DNA of 64,000 nucleotides from [Empedobacter] haloabium (GTDB lineage Bacteria; Pseudomonadota; Gammaproteobacteria; Burkholderiales; Burkholderiaceae_D). Positions 1-8,470 of this stretch are shown here, piece after piece (position 1 is the first letter of the stretch; every line of letters starts with the position of its first letter). The position numbers and the translations under genes were made by a program. Where the stretch lies: assembly GCA_008011715.2 (NCBI GenBank), contig CP136508.1, positions 2,666,001-2,730,000 on the forward strand, read 5' to 3'. A model generated the notes under the pieces. It was not told the DNA's origin. It saw only the letters and a list, made by a program, of their open reading frames with translations, and did no database searches.

Positions 1-2
1 CG

Positions 3-773
3 CTGGACCCGCGCTTCCAGCTGCTGCGCAATGGCCGCGGCAAGCCGGAGCGGGTGCGCGTGCCGCGCGGCACCCGCTTCGCGGCCGGCGACCGGCTCGG
101 CACGATCAACGCGATGGCGCACGTCCACCTCGATTACTACCCGGACGGCAGCGTGGCCAATCCGCTCGCGCTGCCGCTGGCAGGCCTGCGCGACACGGTG
201 GCGCCACGCATCCAGAGCATCCTGCTGCTGGCCGATGGCGGCAAGCGCCTGCCGGGGCAGCGCGGCGAGCCAGCGGCGCGCAAGAAGAAGAACAAGGACA
301 AGGGAACGAACAAGGAGACGGTCGCGCCGCCGGCGAAGGGGCCGGTGAAGGTGCCGCGCAGCCTGGGCCGCATCGACATCATCGTCGATGCCTGGGACCA
401 GATGGACGGCAACCTGGCGCGCCGCCGCCTCGGGCTGTACAAGCTGGGCTACCAGCTGCTGCGGCCCGACGGCAGCGCGCTGCCGGGCTGGGAGCAGCCC
501 CGCATCACGCAGGTGTACGACCGGCTGCCGCGCAACCAGGAGGCCGTCAAGGTCGTGTACGCGCCCAGCAGCGGCATCACGGTGTACGGCAGCGCGGCCA
601 CGCATTTCGCCTACGCCGTGCACAACACCCTGGCGGACGGGCGCGTCAGCCCGGGCGCGTGGGACGTGTCGGGCTTGGCGCTGGGCTCGTACACGCTGCG
701 CATTTTCGCGGCAGACTATGCCGGCAATGTGGCGGTGGAGGGGCGGGACTTGGCGATCGAGGTGGTGGAATAG
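3..773 (+). CDS. M23-like peptidase family protein, C-terminal part (5' end outside the window)
   Basis: The frame is already open at base 3 and runs to TAG at 771-773, so the start lies left of the window; the GTG at 54 is probably just an internal codon. The first visible residues (GDRLGTINAM, then AHVHLDYYPDG and NPLAL) resemble the end of a LytM/M23 zinc peptidase domain, where the HVH triplet would supply metal-binding and catalytic histidines. A Lys-rich spacer (KKKNKDKGTNKE) follows, then about 140 residues that look like a beta-sandwich domain ending in a Gly-rich Ig-like strand pattern. The likely role is cell-wall hydrolysis or envelope binding, but the N-terminal half, including the other zinc ligands, cannot be seen. 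Confidence 0.65.
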   Translation: MDPRFQLLRNGRGKPERVRVPRGTRFAAGDRLGTINAMAHVHLDYYPDGSVANPLALPLAGLRDTVAPRIQSILLLADGGKRLPGQRGEPAARKKKNKDKGTNKETVAPPAKGPVKVPRSLGRIDIIVDAWDQMDGNLARRRLGLYKLGYQLLRPDGSALPGWEQPRITQVYDRLPRNQEAVKVVYAPSSGITVYGSAATHFAYAVHNTLADGRVSPGAWDVSGLALGSYTLRIFAADYAGNVAVEGRDLAIEVVE

Positions 774-928
774 CCACTGACCCTAATGCCGCTAAGTGAA
801 GGAAAATTATCCGCCAGCCGCAGACGTCTTTGCACCCAAAAGCGCAGAGCTGGGGTCAGACCCGGCGGGTCTGACCCCGGTTTTGAGCCTGGGGTTGAGG
901 AATACCTAGCGGCATTAGCCACTGACCC
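771..928. repeat. Composite palindromic repeat module downstream of the M23-like gene
   Basis: This gap of 167 bases holds nested repeats and no gene. A 12-bp perfect hairpin has arms GGGGTCAGACCC (852-863) and GGGTCTGACCCC (867-878) around a 3-base loop. Outside it, TAATGCCGCTA (784-794) is the exact reverse complement of TAGCGGCATTA (907-917). TAGCCACTGACCC occurs both at 771-783 and at 916-928 as a direct repeat. The hairpin belongs to the GGGGTC family found again at 8965, 26429, 26539, 26626, 60750 and 60817. It could terminate transcription from either side, because the facing genes converge here. Confidence 0.85.
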
Positions 929-940
929 CGGTGGTTCCGC

Positions 941-1810
941 TCAGCGGACGAAGGTCGTGCGCTTGCCCAGCACGCTGCGTTCGAGCGGGTCGCCGTAGAC
1001 CGTGATCGTGCCGGAACCGTCGGTGCGGCTGCTTACCTGGCCGGAGACGGCGATGGCGATGTCGCCCGAGCCGTGCGTGGCCAGTTCGGCGCGCTGGCTG
1101 CGCAAGCCGGCCAGGCGGGCGGCGCCGGAGCCGTGCACCGTGACGTCGGCCGCGCGCACCTCGCCGCGCGCCGTCAGGCCGCCGGAACCGTACAAGGTAG
1201 CGCGCAGCGCCTCGCCCTGCACGGTGCCCAGTTGAATGCGGCCGGAGCCGTTCATCGTCACGCGGGTGTCGCCGGCATCGAGCGCATCGGCCAGCAGACT
1301 GCCGGAGCCGCTGTTGACGGCCTCCAGCCGGTCCACGCGGCCGCGCAATTCGATCCGTCCCGAGCCGCGCTGCACGACCTTCAGGTTGCCCCCGTCCAGC
1401 CCAGCCACGTGGGTACCGGCGTAGCCCGACGTTTCCAGCCGCTCCAGCCGCGGCACGGTGTAGCGGATGCGTACCGGGCGCGAGGCGCTGGTGTCGCTGT
1501 CGCTCCAGATGTGCAGCGTGTCGCCGCGCATGTCCGTGTGCACGTGTTCCAGCAGATTGCCGTCCGCCTCGATGGTCAGGGCGGGCGTGCCGCCGACCTG
1601 CACGTCCACCTGCATGTCGAGGCGGCGCCGGCCTTCGATCTCCAGCCCCGGCAGCGCGGTCACGGGCCGCGTGGCGCTGGCGATGCGGCCGTCGCCCTGC
1701 ACGGCCGGCCGGTCGGACGACCAATGGCCGTCGCCATCCGGCACGACGATGACGCAACCCGCCAGCAGCGTGGCGGTAACGAGGAAGGCGGCGGAGCGTG
1801 GCGGTCGCAT
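941..1810 (-). CDS. DUF2807 head-GIN-type beta-repeat lipoprotein
   Basis: 289 residues from ATG at 1810; a longer frame exists upstream, but this start places a lipoprotein signal (hydrophobic stretch ending LLAGC, Cys19) at the N-terminus. The mature protein has repeating motifs of the form GSG-x-x-x-x (NGSGRIQL, YGSGGLTA, HGSGAARL, HGSGDIAI, DGSGTITV), the pattern of the DUF2807/'putative auto-transporter adhesin head GIN' right-handed beta-helix family. It is predicted to sit in the envelope as a lipid-anchored protein; the molecular role of the family is not established. It converges with the M23-like gene and does not overlap its neighbours. Confidence 0.8.
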   Translation of the reverse strand: MRPPRSAAFLVTATLLAGCVIVVPDGDGHWSSDRPAVQGDGRIASATRPVTALPGLEIEGRRRLDMQVDVQVGGTPALTIEADGNLLEHVHTDMRGDTLHIWSDSDTSASRPVRIRYTVPRLERLETSGYAGTHVAGLDGGNLKVVQRGSGRIELRGRVDRLEAVNSGSGSLLADALDAGDTRVTMNGSGRIQLGTVQGEALRATLYGSGGLTARGEVRAADVTVHGSGAARLAGLRSQRAELATHGSGDIAIAVSGQVSSRTDGSGTITVYGDPLERSVLGKRTTFVR

Positions 1811-1927
1811 GGCGGGGTCCCTGTCTGGTTCGATGCTGGCATCGTAGCCAAGGGCCGCGCAAGGCGCGCGCGCCATGCGACGAACGGCAGGAAACGCGGG
1901 GTGAACCGCGCGCTGGCGGGACCGGCG

Positions 1928-2884
1928 TCAGTCGCGCACGGCGTCGGCCGGCGCCGGCACGAGCAGCAGCAGCTTGCCGGCCAGCGCCTCGAACTGCAGC
2001 GGCGCCGTCAGGTGCAGCACTTCGCCGTCGACCGCCGCCTTCAGCCGCTTGCGACCGTAGCGCGGCGTTCGCACGGTCATGCGGCGAAAGCCGAAGGCGA
2101 CCAGGTCGTCCGTATCGGCCAGCATGCCGAGCGCGCCGCGCGCCATCAGCAGCAGCATGCGCAGGCGGCCGACCGGTTTCGGCGCCAGCGCGGCCAGCTC
2201 GCCGTCCGCCACGGCGGGCGTGACCTCGGTCAGCCCGACCTGTTCCATCTGCAGCCGGTTGTTGCCGACGAAGAGCGTGGAGGTACGCAGATGGATCTCC
2301 TTGCCCTCGGCTTCCAGCGACAGGCGCAGCCGGCGGTGCGGCAGCACCAGCGTCTTCAGCGCCGACAGTGCGGCCACGAAGCGGCTGCGGCCGAACTGGC
2401 GCTTGTCGTGCTCGCGCTCTTCCAGCAGTTTCGGATACAGGCCGATGCTGGCGTTGACGAGGAAGATGCGGCCGTTGACGGTGCCGATCTGCACCGGCCG
2501 GATCGACGCGCGCAGCAGCGCGTGCACGGCGTCGGTCAGGTCCTGCGAAATACCGTGGGTGCGGCCGAAGTAGTTGAACGTCCCTTGCGGCAGGGCGCCG
2601 AACGGGCAGCCGTGTTCGACCGCCTGGCGCGCCACGGCGTTGATGGTGCCGTCGCCGCCGGCCGCCACCAGGATGGCGCCATCGGCCCGCGCGCGCTCGG
2701 CCTGCGCGCGCGCCTGCTCGTCGATGCGCTCCGGGTCGTCCACCAGTTCGATATGGAAGCGCCGGCCGGTCTGGTTCAGCACCGCCTCGATCGCGCTGCG
2801 GCGCTCGTCGGTCTCGGCCGCGCCGGAGCCGGCGTTGAGGACGATGTAGAGCGGGGTGTCGGGGGCGAGTGTGTTGTTTGGCAT
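1928..2884 (-). CDS. Diacylglycerol kinase catalytic-domain (YegS/DagK-like) lipid kinase
   Basis: 318 residues from ATG at 2884. The N-terminal half carries the DAGK catalytic pattern: IVLNAGSG near residue 14, then the nucleotide-binding AAGGDGTINAVA near residue 90 and LPQGTFNYFGR near residue 117, which matches the GGDGT and P-x-GT-x-N signature. The C-terminal half is the beta-rich lipid-kinase domain ending in a G-K-L-L-L-L-V-P segment. Members phosphorylate diacylglycerol or related lipids at the cytoplasmic membrane face. The start has no obvious Shine-Dalgarno sequence. The substrate cannot be deduced from sequence, so no symbol is given. Confidence 0.88.
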   Translation of the reverse strand: MPNNTLAPDTPLYIVLNAGSGAAETDERRSAIEAVLNQTGRRFHIELVDDPERIDEQARAQAERARADGAILVAAGGDGTINAVARQAVEHGCPFGALPQGTFNYFGRTHGISQDLTDAVHALLRASIRPVQIGTVNGRIFLVNASIGLYPKLLEEREHDKRQFGRSRFVAALSALKTLVLPHRRLRLSLEAEGKEIHLRTSTLFVGNNRLQMEQVGLTEVTPAVADGELAALAPKPVGRLRMLLLMARGALGMLADTDDLVAFGFRRMTVRTPRYGRKRLKAAVDGEVLHLTAPLQFEALAGKLLLLVPAPADAVRD

Positions 2885-2957
2885 GATAGCAAATCGTTAA
2901 GTTTGCTGCACTCTACCACCGGCTTGCGCGCTGTGGCGCGACGCTTGCCAAACCCTT

Positions 2958-3012
2958 GGTGTCAGGCACCGATCCCAGGGCCTTGACGGCCCTGCGATCG
3001 GTGCCTGACACC
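2958..3012. repeat. Large two-tier hairpin, GGTGTCAGGCACC repeat type
   Basis: Arms GGTGTCAGGCACCGATC (2958-2974) and its exact reverse complement (2996-3012) form a 17-bp perfect stem, and inside it CAGGGCC (2976-2982) pairs with GGCCCTG (2988-2994). It lies between two minus-strand genes, 25 bases past the hydrolase stop and 74 bases before the lipid-kinase start, and could act as terminator or attenuator between them. A half-like copy (GGTGCCTGG) occurs at about 3029, and a related core (GGTGCCTGTCACC) forms the hairpin at 26379. The core resembles but differs from the GGGGTC palindromes. Confidence 0.85.
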
Positions 3013-3037
3013 GGTGTTTCTTGCACTGGTGCCTGGT

Positions 3038-4015
3038 TCAGCTCCTGGCGAACGCCAGCAGGTCGGCGTTGACCTGGTCCTTGTGGGTGTCGGTCAGGCC
3101 GTGCGGGGCGCCCGGGTAGACGATCAGCTTGGCGTGCTTGACGATCGCGGCGGAAGCGCGGCCGGCCGCGTCGATCGGCACCACCTGGTCGTCGTCGCCA
3201 TGGATCACCAGGGTCGGCTTGTCGAACTTCTTCAGGTCGGCGCGGAAGTCGGTTTCCGAGAACGCCTTGATCGAATCGAGCGTGTTCTTGTGGCCGCCCA
3301 TCATGCCCTGCATCCACCACGACTGGATCAGGCCCTGCGACACCTTGGCGCCCGGGCGGTTGAAGCCGTAGAACGGGCCGGACGGAATGTCCAGGTAGAG
3401 CTGCGAGCGGTTCGCGATCTGGGCGTTGCGAATGCCGTCGAATACCGCGAGCGGCAGGCCGCCCGGGTTGTCGGCCGTCTGCAGCATCAGCGGCGGCACG
3501 GCCGAGACCAGGGCGAGCTTGGCCACGCGCCTGGTGCCGTGGCGGCCCACGTAGCGCGCCACCTCGCCGCCGCCGGTCGAGAAGCCGACCAGGATGGCGT
3601 CCTTCAGGTCGAGCGCTTCGATCAGCTGCGCCAGGTCGTCGGCATAGTGGTCCATGTCGTTGCCTTCCCACGGCTGGCTGGAGCGGCCGTGGCCGCGGCG
3701 GTCATGGGCGATCACGCGAAAGCCGTGATTCGCCAGGTGCAGCATCTGCGACTCCCAGCTGTCCGAATTGAGCGGCCAGCCGTGGCTGAAGACGATGGGC
3801 TGGCCATGGCCCCAGTCCTTGTAATACAGCTCGACGCCGTCGCGCGTCGTGATCGTGCTGGCGGTCCTGCGCAGCGGGCCTTTCGGCGCGGCGGCGGGTG
3901 CGGCTGCGGCGACGGCCGGCAGCGCGATCGAAGCGACTGCGGCGGCCAGGCCGGCGCCGCCCAGCAGGGCGCCGCGGCGCGACAGGTTCAATTCGTTGGC
4001 GTTCTGGGTGCTCAT
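3038..4015 (-). CDS. Tat-exported alpha/beta hydrolase, non-haem chloroperoxidase/arylesterase type
   Basis: 325 residues from ATG at 4015, chosen over a much longer upstream frame because it has AAGGAAG seven bases before it and starts a twin-arginine signal ([10 protein letters not shown], residues 11-20, then a long Ala-rich hydrophobic run to about residue 43). Catalytic triad residues are visible: nucleophile Ser146 in GFSTGG, acid in the HGDDD stretch (272-276), and His305 in APHGL; FSHGW near residue 77 supplies the oxyanion hole. These are typical of the cofactor-free haloperoxidase/esterase branch. It is divergent from a LysR regulator whose target it probably is. The natural substrate is unknown. 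Confidence 0.88.
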   Translation of the reverse strand: MSTQNANELNLSRRGALLGGAGLAAAVASIALPAVAAAAPAAAPKGPLRRTASTITTRDGVELYYKDWGHGQPIVFSHGWPLNSDSWESQMLHLANHGFRVIAHDRRGHGRSSQPWEGNDMDHYADDLAQLIEALDLKDAILVGFSTGGGEVARYVGRHGTRRVAKLALVSAVPPLMLQTADNPGGLPLAVFDGIRNAQIANRSQLYLDIPSGPFYGFNRPGAKVSQGLIQSWWMQGMMGGHKNTLDSIKAFSETDFRADLKKFDKPTLVIHGDDDQVVPIDAAGRASAAIVKHAKLIVYPGAPHGLTDTHKDQVNADLLAFARS

Positions 4016-4116
4016 GATGTCTTCCTTTTTAGTGAGGGTCCGGAAAAACGACCGTGCTACAGTCGTCTCGATGGCTGGCATCTTATGGCCCGCGATCCAT
4101 GTTGAGAATGGGCAAG

Positions 4117-4137
4117 CCTGCAAGCGCACTTTGCAGG
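4117..4137. promoter_or_regulatory. Candidate LysR-regulator operator in the hydrolase/LysR intergenic region
   Basis: The inverted repeat CCTGCAA (4117-4123), 7-base spacer, TTGCAGG (4131-4137) lies in the 175-base gap between the divergent hydrolase (start 4015) and LysR gene (start 4191). An interrupted dyad of this size in a divergent promoter is what LysR-type regulators usually bind. No convincing -35/-10 pair was recognised. Confidence 0.45.
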
Positions 4138-4190
4138 AATGCGGGTGGCACCAAAGGCAGAGGCATTGATGAAACGGACGATGGAGACGC

Positions 4191-5078
4191 ATGGCAGACG
4201 ATTTTGACTGGAACGATATCCCGCTGGTGCTGGCGCTGGCGCGCAGCGGCAGCATGAGCGCCGCGGCGCGCCAGTTGGGCGTGGACGCCTCCACCATCAG
4301 CCGGCGCGTCGCCGCCGCGGAGAAGGCGCTGAACCTGCGCCTGTTCACGCGCGCCCCCACCGGCTACCAGCTGACCGACGCCGGCCAGGTCTTCGTCGAG
4401 CGCGGCGAGGCGGTGTACGGCAGCGTGCAAAGCATGCTGCTGGCCTCCACGCGCGAGGCCGAGACCATCGCCGGCGCCGTGCGCGTCAGCGCCATCGACT
4501 TCCTGTTCGACCACTGGCTCGTCAAGCACGTGGGCGCGCTGTGCGCGCGCCATCCGGCGCTGGAAGTGAACCTGGTGGCCGACAACCAGAACGTCTCCTT
4601 CTCGCGCCGCGAGGCGGACTTCGCGCTGCGCCTGGCGCCGCCGGCGGACGACGCGGCGGTGTTGATGCGCCGTCTCGGCGAGATCGGCTGGGCCGTGTAC
4701 GGCGCGCCCGCGTTTGCCGGCGTGCCGCGCGAGGACTGGGGCAGCCAGCCGTGGATCGCGCTGGAAGAGGCACTGGCGCACGTGCCGGAAATGCGCTGGC
4801 TGGCCCGCCTGGCGCCGCGGCCGCGCCAGCCACTGCGCGTCAACAGCCTGAGCACGATGGTCAATGCCTGCCGGGCCGGTGTCGGCATGGCGCTGCTGCC
4901 TTGCATCGTCGGCGAGGACGAGGGCCTGCTGCGCCTGTCCGGCGCCGAGGTCACGCGCGAGCTGTGGCTGCTGAGCCATCGCGACGCCGTCTCGATCGGC
5001 CGCTTCAAGCTGGTGGCCGGCTGGCTGGCGCAACTGTTCGACGACAGCCGGGCGGCGCTGTGCGGGGCCGCGCGATGA
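4191..5078 (+). CDS. LysR-family transcriptional regulator
   Basis: 295 residues, ATG at 4191 preceded by GGAG at a good distance. The N-terminal winged helix-turn-helix is clear (about residues 8-66; [27 protein letters not shown] is the usual LysR recognition helix region), followed by a periplasmic-binding-protein-like effector domain (from about residue 90). It is transcribed away from the alpha/beta hydrolase, the arrangement of a LysR regulator controlling a divergent gene, and its stop overlaps the start of the following reductase by ATGA, so both probably share an mRNA. The effector molecule is unknown. Confidence 0.92.
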   Translation: MADDFDWNDIPLVLALARSGSMSAAARQLGVDASTISRRVAAAEKALNLRLFTRAPTGYQLTDAGQVFVERGEAVYGSVQSMLLASTREAETIAGAVRVSAIDFLFDHWLVKHVGALCARHPALEVNLVADNQNVSFSRREADFALRLAPPADDAAVLMRRLGEIGWAVYGAPAFAGVPREDWGSQPWIALEEALAHVPEMRWLARLAPRPRQPLRVNSLSTMVNACRAGVGMALLPCIVGEDEGLLRLSGAEVTRELWLLSHRDAVSIGRFKLVAGWLAQLFDDSRAALCGAAR

Positions 5079-6061
5079 AGGTGCTCGTCACGGGCAGCAG
5101 CGGCCACCTGGGCGAGGCGCTGGTGCGGGTGCTGGCGGCCGCGGGCCATGAACCGGTCGGGCTGGACGTGCTGGCGTCGCCATTCACGCACGCCGTCGCG
5201 TCGATCGGCGACGCCGGCGCCGTACGCGCCGCCATGCGCGGCGTGCAGGGCGTGATCCACGCGGCCACCCTGCACAAGCCGCACGTGGCCACGCACACGC
5301 GCAGCCAGTTCGTCGCCACCAATGTGCAGGGCACCCTGAACCTGCTGGAAGCTGCGGTCGACGAAGGTGTCGGCGCCTTCGTCATGACCAGCAGCACGAG
5401 CGTGTTCGGCGCCGCGCTGTCGCCGCCGGCGGGCGCGCCGGCCGCGTGGATCGACGAAACCGTGCAGCCGGTGCCGAAGAATATCTACGGTGTCACCAAG
5501 CTGGCGGGCGAGCAGCTGTGCGAGCTGTTCGCCCGCACGCAGGGCCTGCCGGTCGTGGTGCTGCGCACGGCCCGGTTCTTTCCCGAGCCGGACGACGATC
5601 CGGCGCTGCGCGGCGCGTATGTGGACGCCAACATCAAGGTCAACGAGCTGCTGAACCGCCGTGCCGACATCGAGGACATCGTCGAGGCCCACCTGTTGGC
5701 GCTGGAACGGGCCGGCAAGACAGGATTCGGCCGCTACATCGTCAGCGCCACCACGCCCCTGCGGCGCGAGGACGTGGCCGCGTTGCGGCTGGACGCGGCG
5801 GCGGTCGTGGCACGGCGCGCGCCGCAAGCGCTGGCCGAGTACGCGCGGCGCGGCTGGTCGCTGTTCCCCACGCTGGACCGCGTCTACGACAACACGCTGG
5901 CGCGCCAGGCGCTGGGCTGGCAGCCGCGCCACGATTTCCACAGCGTCGTCGCGCGGCTGGCCCAGCTGCCGCTGGACGCCGACATGCGCAGCCCGCTGGC
6001 CCGCGTCATCGGCAGCAAGGGCTATCACGATCCGCAGCTTGGGCGTTATCCGTTCGTTTGA
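5075..6061 (+). CDS. NAD(P)-dependent epimerase/dehydratase family reductase (extended SDR)
   Basis: 328 residues; ATG at 5075 overlaps the LysR stop (ATGA). It begins with a Rossmann fold VTGSSGHLGEAL (residues 5-16; the extended-SDR TGxxGxxG signature). The catalytic Ser stretch is MTSSTSVFG (about 105-113) and the active-site Y-x-x-x-K is YGVTK (about 137-141). The C-terminal domain is variable and binds substrate. The family acts on nucleotide sugars or related carbonyl compounds, and the exact substrate cannot be read from the sequence. Co-transcription with LysR and divergence from a hydrolase suggest a small regulated catabolic or detoxification unit. Confidence 0.85.
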   Translation: MKVLVTGSSGHLGEALVRVLAAAGHEPVGLDVLASPFTHAVASIGDAGAVRAAMRGVQGVIHAATLHKPHVATHTRSQFVATNVQGTLNLLEAAVDEGVGAFVMTSSTSVFGAALSPPAGAPAAWIDETVQPVPKNIYGVTKLAGEQLCELFARTQGLPVVVLRTARFFPEPDDDPALRGAYVDANIKVNELLNRRADIEDIVEAHLLALERAGKTGFGRYIVSATTPLRREDVAALRLDAAAVVARRAPQALAEYARRGWSLFPTLDRVYDNTLARQALGWQPRHDFHSVVARLAQLPLDADMRSPLARVIGSKGYHDPQLGRYPFV

Positions 6062-6107
6062 CGTCATGGTCCTGTCGCGCACCGCCAAATCGGGGTAGAA
6101 TCGATTG

Positions 6108-6124
6108 GAACGATCGTGCTATTT
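6108..6124. promoter_or_regulatory. Candidate fatty-acid-type operator upstream of the acyl-CoA dehydrogenase pair
   Basis: GAACGATCGTGCTATTT lies 30 bases before the first acyl-CoA dehydrogenase start. Its reverse complement, AAATAGCACGATCGTTC, matches AAATAGCACGTTCGTTC at 29032-29048 in front of the other acyl-CoA dehydrogenase operon at 16 of 17 positions. The core ACGATCGT is palindromic, as expected for a dimeric repressor of the TetR kind. A possible -10 (TAGAAT, about 6096-6101) sits directly upstream. No regulator gene for it lies in the window. Confidence 0.5.
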
Positions 6125-6153
6125 CAAGGCGACGCGATAACCATGGAGACGAT

Positions 6154-7344
6154 ATGGACCTGAACTACAGCGCCGAGGACCTGGCGTTCCGCGACAGCGT
6201 GCGCGCTTTCCTCGACGCCAAGCTGCCCCCCGAATTGCAGGACAAGGTGCGCCGCCACCTGCGCCTGTCGAAGGAAGACTACGTGCGCTGGCACAAGATC
6301 GTGGCCGAGCAGGGCTGGGCCGCGCCGGCCTGGCCGGTCGAATACGGCGGGCCGGGCTGGAACGCCACCCAGCGCCACATCTGGGAAGAGGAGTGCGCCC
6401 GCGCCGGCACGCCGCCGATCCTGCCGTTCGGCGTCAACATGGTGGCGCCGGTCATCATGGCGTTCGGGAACGAAGCGCAGAAGGCGCACTACCTGCCGCG
6501 CATCCTCCATTGCGACGACTGGTGGTGCCAGGGCTATTCCGAACCGGGCGCCGGCTCCGACCTGGCCTCGCTCAAGACGACCGCCGTGCGCGACGGCGAC
6601 CATTACGTCGTCAACGGCCAGAAGACCTGGACCACGCTGGGCCAGTATGCCGACATGATCTTCTGCCTGGTGCGCACCGATCCCAGCGTGCGCAAGCAGG
6701 AGGGCATCTCGTTCCTGCTGATCGACATGAAGACGCCGGGCATCACGGTGCGCCCGATCATCATGCTCGACGAGGAACACGAGGTCAACGAGGTCTTCTT
6801 CGACAATGTGCGGGTGCCGGTGGCGAACCTGATCGGCCAGGAGAACCGTGGCTGGACCTACGCCAAGTACCTGCTGGGCCACGAGCGCACGGGTATCGCC
6901 GCCGTCGGCCGCTCCAAGCGCGAGCTGGCGTTCCTGAAGGCGTTGGCGCTGCGCCAGCAGAAGGGCGGCCAGCCGCTGCTGCGCGATCCGCTGTTCGCCG
7001 CCAAGGTGGCCAACCTGGAGATCGAGCTGATGGCGCTGGAGGTGACGGTGCTGCGCACCATCGCGCAGGAACACCAGGGCCCGGGGCCGCAGGCTTCCGT
7101 CTTGAAAGTGAAGGGCACCGAAATCCAGCAGATGCTGACGGAGCTGATGGTGGAGGCGGCCGGGCCCGGCGCGCTGCCGTTCGACCCGGCCTACCTGGAA
7201 GGGGAAAAGGAACACGCGGCGGGCGGCGACGACGATGCCGCACCGCTGGCGGCCTACTACTTCAACTACCGCAAGACCTCGATCTATGGCGGTTCCAACG
7301 AAATCCAGAAGAACATCATCACGCAGATGATCCTCGGACTATAA
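6154..7344 (+). CDS. Acyl-CoA dehydrogenase, large catalytic-type subunit
   Basis: 396 residues from ATG at 6154 (GGAGAC just upstream; an ATG at 6143 is out of frame). FAD-dependent acyl-CoA dehydrogenase: N-terminal alpha domain, beta domain with CQGYSEPGAGSDLASL (about 126-141) and GQKTWTTLGQYAD (about 154-166), C-terminal helical domain with RTGIAAVGRSK, and the terminal YGGSNEIQKNI flavin/tetramer motif. It catalyses the first step of beta-oxidation, introducing a trans-2 double bond. Followed by a second, divergent dehydrogenase and a MaoC hydratase, an organisation like heteromeric dehydrogenases for bulky or steroid/branched acyl-CoA substrates; the substrate is inference only. Confidence 0.93.
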   Translation: MDLNYSAEDLAFRDSVRAFLDAKLPPELQDKVRRHLRLSKEDYVRWHKIVAEQGWAAPAWPVEYGGPGWNATQRHIWEEECARAGTPPILPFGVNMVAPVIMAFGNEAQKAHYLPRILHCDDWWCQGYSEPGAGSDLASLKTTAVRDGDHYVVNGQKTWTTLGQYADMIFCLVRTDPSVRKQEGISFLLIDMKTPGITVRPIIMLDEEHEVNEVFFDNVRVPVANLIGQENRGWTYAKYLLGHERTGIAAVGRSKRELAFLKALALRQQKGGQPLLRDPLFAAKVANLEIELMALEVTVLRTIAQEHQGPGPQASVLKVKGTEIQQMLTELMVEAAGPGALPFDPAYLEGEKEHAAGGDDDAAPLAAYYFNYRKTSIYGGSNEIQKNIITQMILGL

Positions 7345-7357
7345 CAGGGAGACAGCC

Positions 7358-8470
7358 ATGGATTTCAGCTACAAGGAAGAACAGCAGCAGTTCGCCGACG
7401 CCCTGCGCCGCTGGGCCGAGCGTGATTACACCTTTGAAAAGCGCCGCGCCATCATTCACTCGGACAGCGGCGTCTCGACCGAGGCCTGGGCCACCCTGGT
7501 GGAGCTGGGCATGACGGCGTTGCCGGTGCCGGAAGCGCAGGGCGGCTTCGCCGGCAGCGCTGTCGACATGCTGGTCGTGATGCAGGAACTGGGTCGCGCG
7601 CTGGTGGTCGAACCGTATTTCGCCACCGTGCTGGGCGCGCGCTTCCTGCAACTGGCCGGCGGCCAGGAGGATCTGCTGGCGCGCGTCGCCACCGGCGAAG
7701 TGAAACTGGCCTGCGCGCTGGCCGAAGCGCAATCGCGCCATGACCTGGCCGCGATCGGCGCCGTCGCCACGGGCACGCCGGACAATATGGGCGTCAGCGG
7801 CATCAAGACAGTCGTGCTGCATGGCGGCCAGGCCGACGCGTTCATCGTTTCGGCCCGTCACCAGGACGCGATCGGCCTGTACCTGGTCGATGCCGACACG
7901 GCCGGCATCGCCGTGCGCGACTACCGCACCATCGACGGCCTGCGCGCCGCCACCGTTTCGTTCGATCACGCGCCGGCCACGCCGCTGGGCGCGCCCGGCC
8001 AGGGCTGGGACATCCTGGAAGCGGCGACCGACTACGGCGCCACGCTGCTGTGCGCGGAAAGCGTCGGCGTGATGGACGCACTGTTCGCCGCCACCCTGGA
8101 CTACCTGAAGACGCGCCAGCAGTTCGGCGCGCCGATCGGCAAGTTCCAGGCGCTGCAGCACCGCATGGCCGACATGTTCATCCACCTCGAGCAGGCCCGT
8201 TCGATGGCGATGCTGGCGGCCGTGAAAGTGGATTCTCCCGATCCGGAAGAACGCCGCCGCGTCGTCTCCGCCGCCAAGGCGCGGGTGGCGCAGGCCGGCA
8301 AGTTCGTCGGCCAGCAGGCCGTCCAGCTGCACGGCGGCATGGGCGTGACGGACGAGCTGCCGGCCGCCCACCTGTTCAAGCGCCTGACGACGCTGGGCCT
8401 GACCCTGGGCGATGCCGACCACCATATCGAGCGTTTCGTCGCCCAGCCGGGCTTTTGCGAGGCCGCCTGA
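7358..8470 (+). CDS. Acyl-CoA dehydrogenase, small partner subunit
   Basis: 370 residues, ATG at 7358 with GGGAGA upstream, 13 bases after the preceding dehydrogenase. The acyl-CoA dehydrogenase fold is recognisable (ALPVPEAQGG, then TRQQFGAPIGKFQALQHRMADM near residues 247-268, and QLHGGMGVTDELPAAH near 322), but the YGGS/NEI motif seen in its neighbour is absent from the C-terminus. This pattern, a shorter degenerate subunit directly behind a full one, is typical of heterotetrameric acyl-CoA dehydrogenases where FAD binding is shared. It overlaps the next gene by one base (TGATG), which implies translational coupling. Confidence 0.9.
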   Translation: MDFSYKEEQQQFADALRRWAERDYTFEKRRAIIHSDSGVSTEAWATLVELGMTALPVPEAQGGFAGSAVDMLVVMQELGRALVVEPYFATVLGARFLQLAGGQEDLLARVATGEVKLACALAEAQSRHDLAAIGAVATGTPDNMGVSGIKTVVLHGGQADAFIVSARHQDAIGLYLVDADTAGIAVRDYRTIDGLRAATVSFDHAPATPLGAPGQGWDILEAATDYGATLLCAESVGVMDALFAATLDYLKTRQQFGAPIGKFQALQHRMADMFIHLEQARSMAMLAAVKVDSPDPEERRRVVSAAKARVAQAGKFVGQQAVQLHGGMGVTDELPAAHLFKRLTTLGLTLGDADHHIERFVAQPGFCEAA

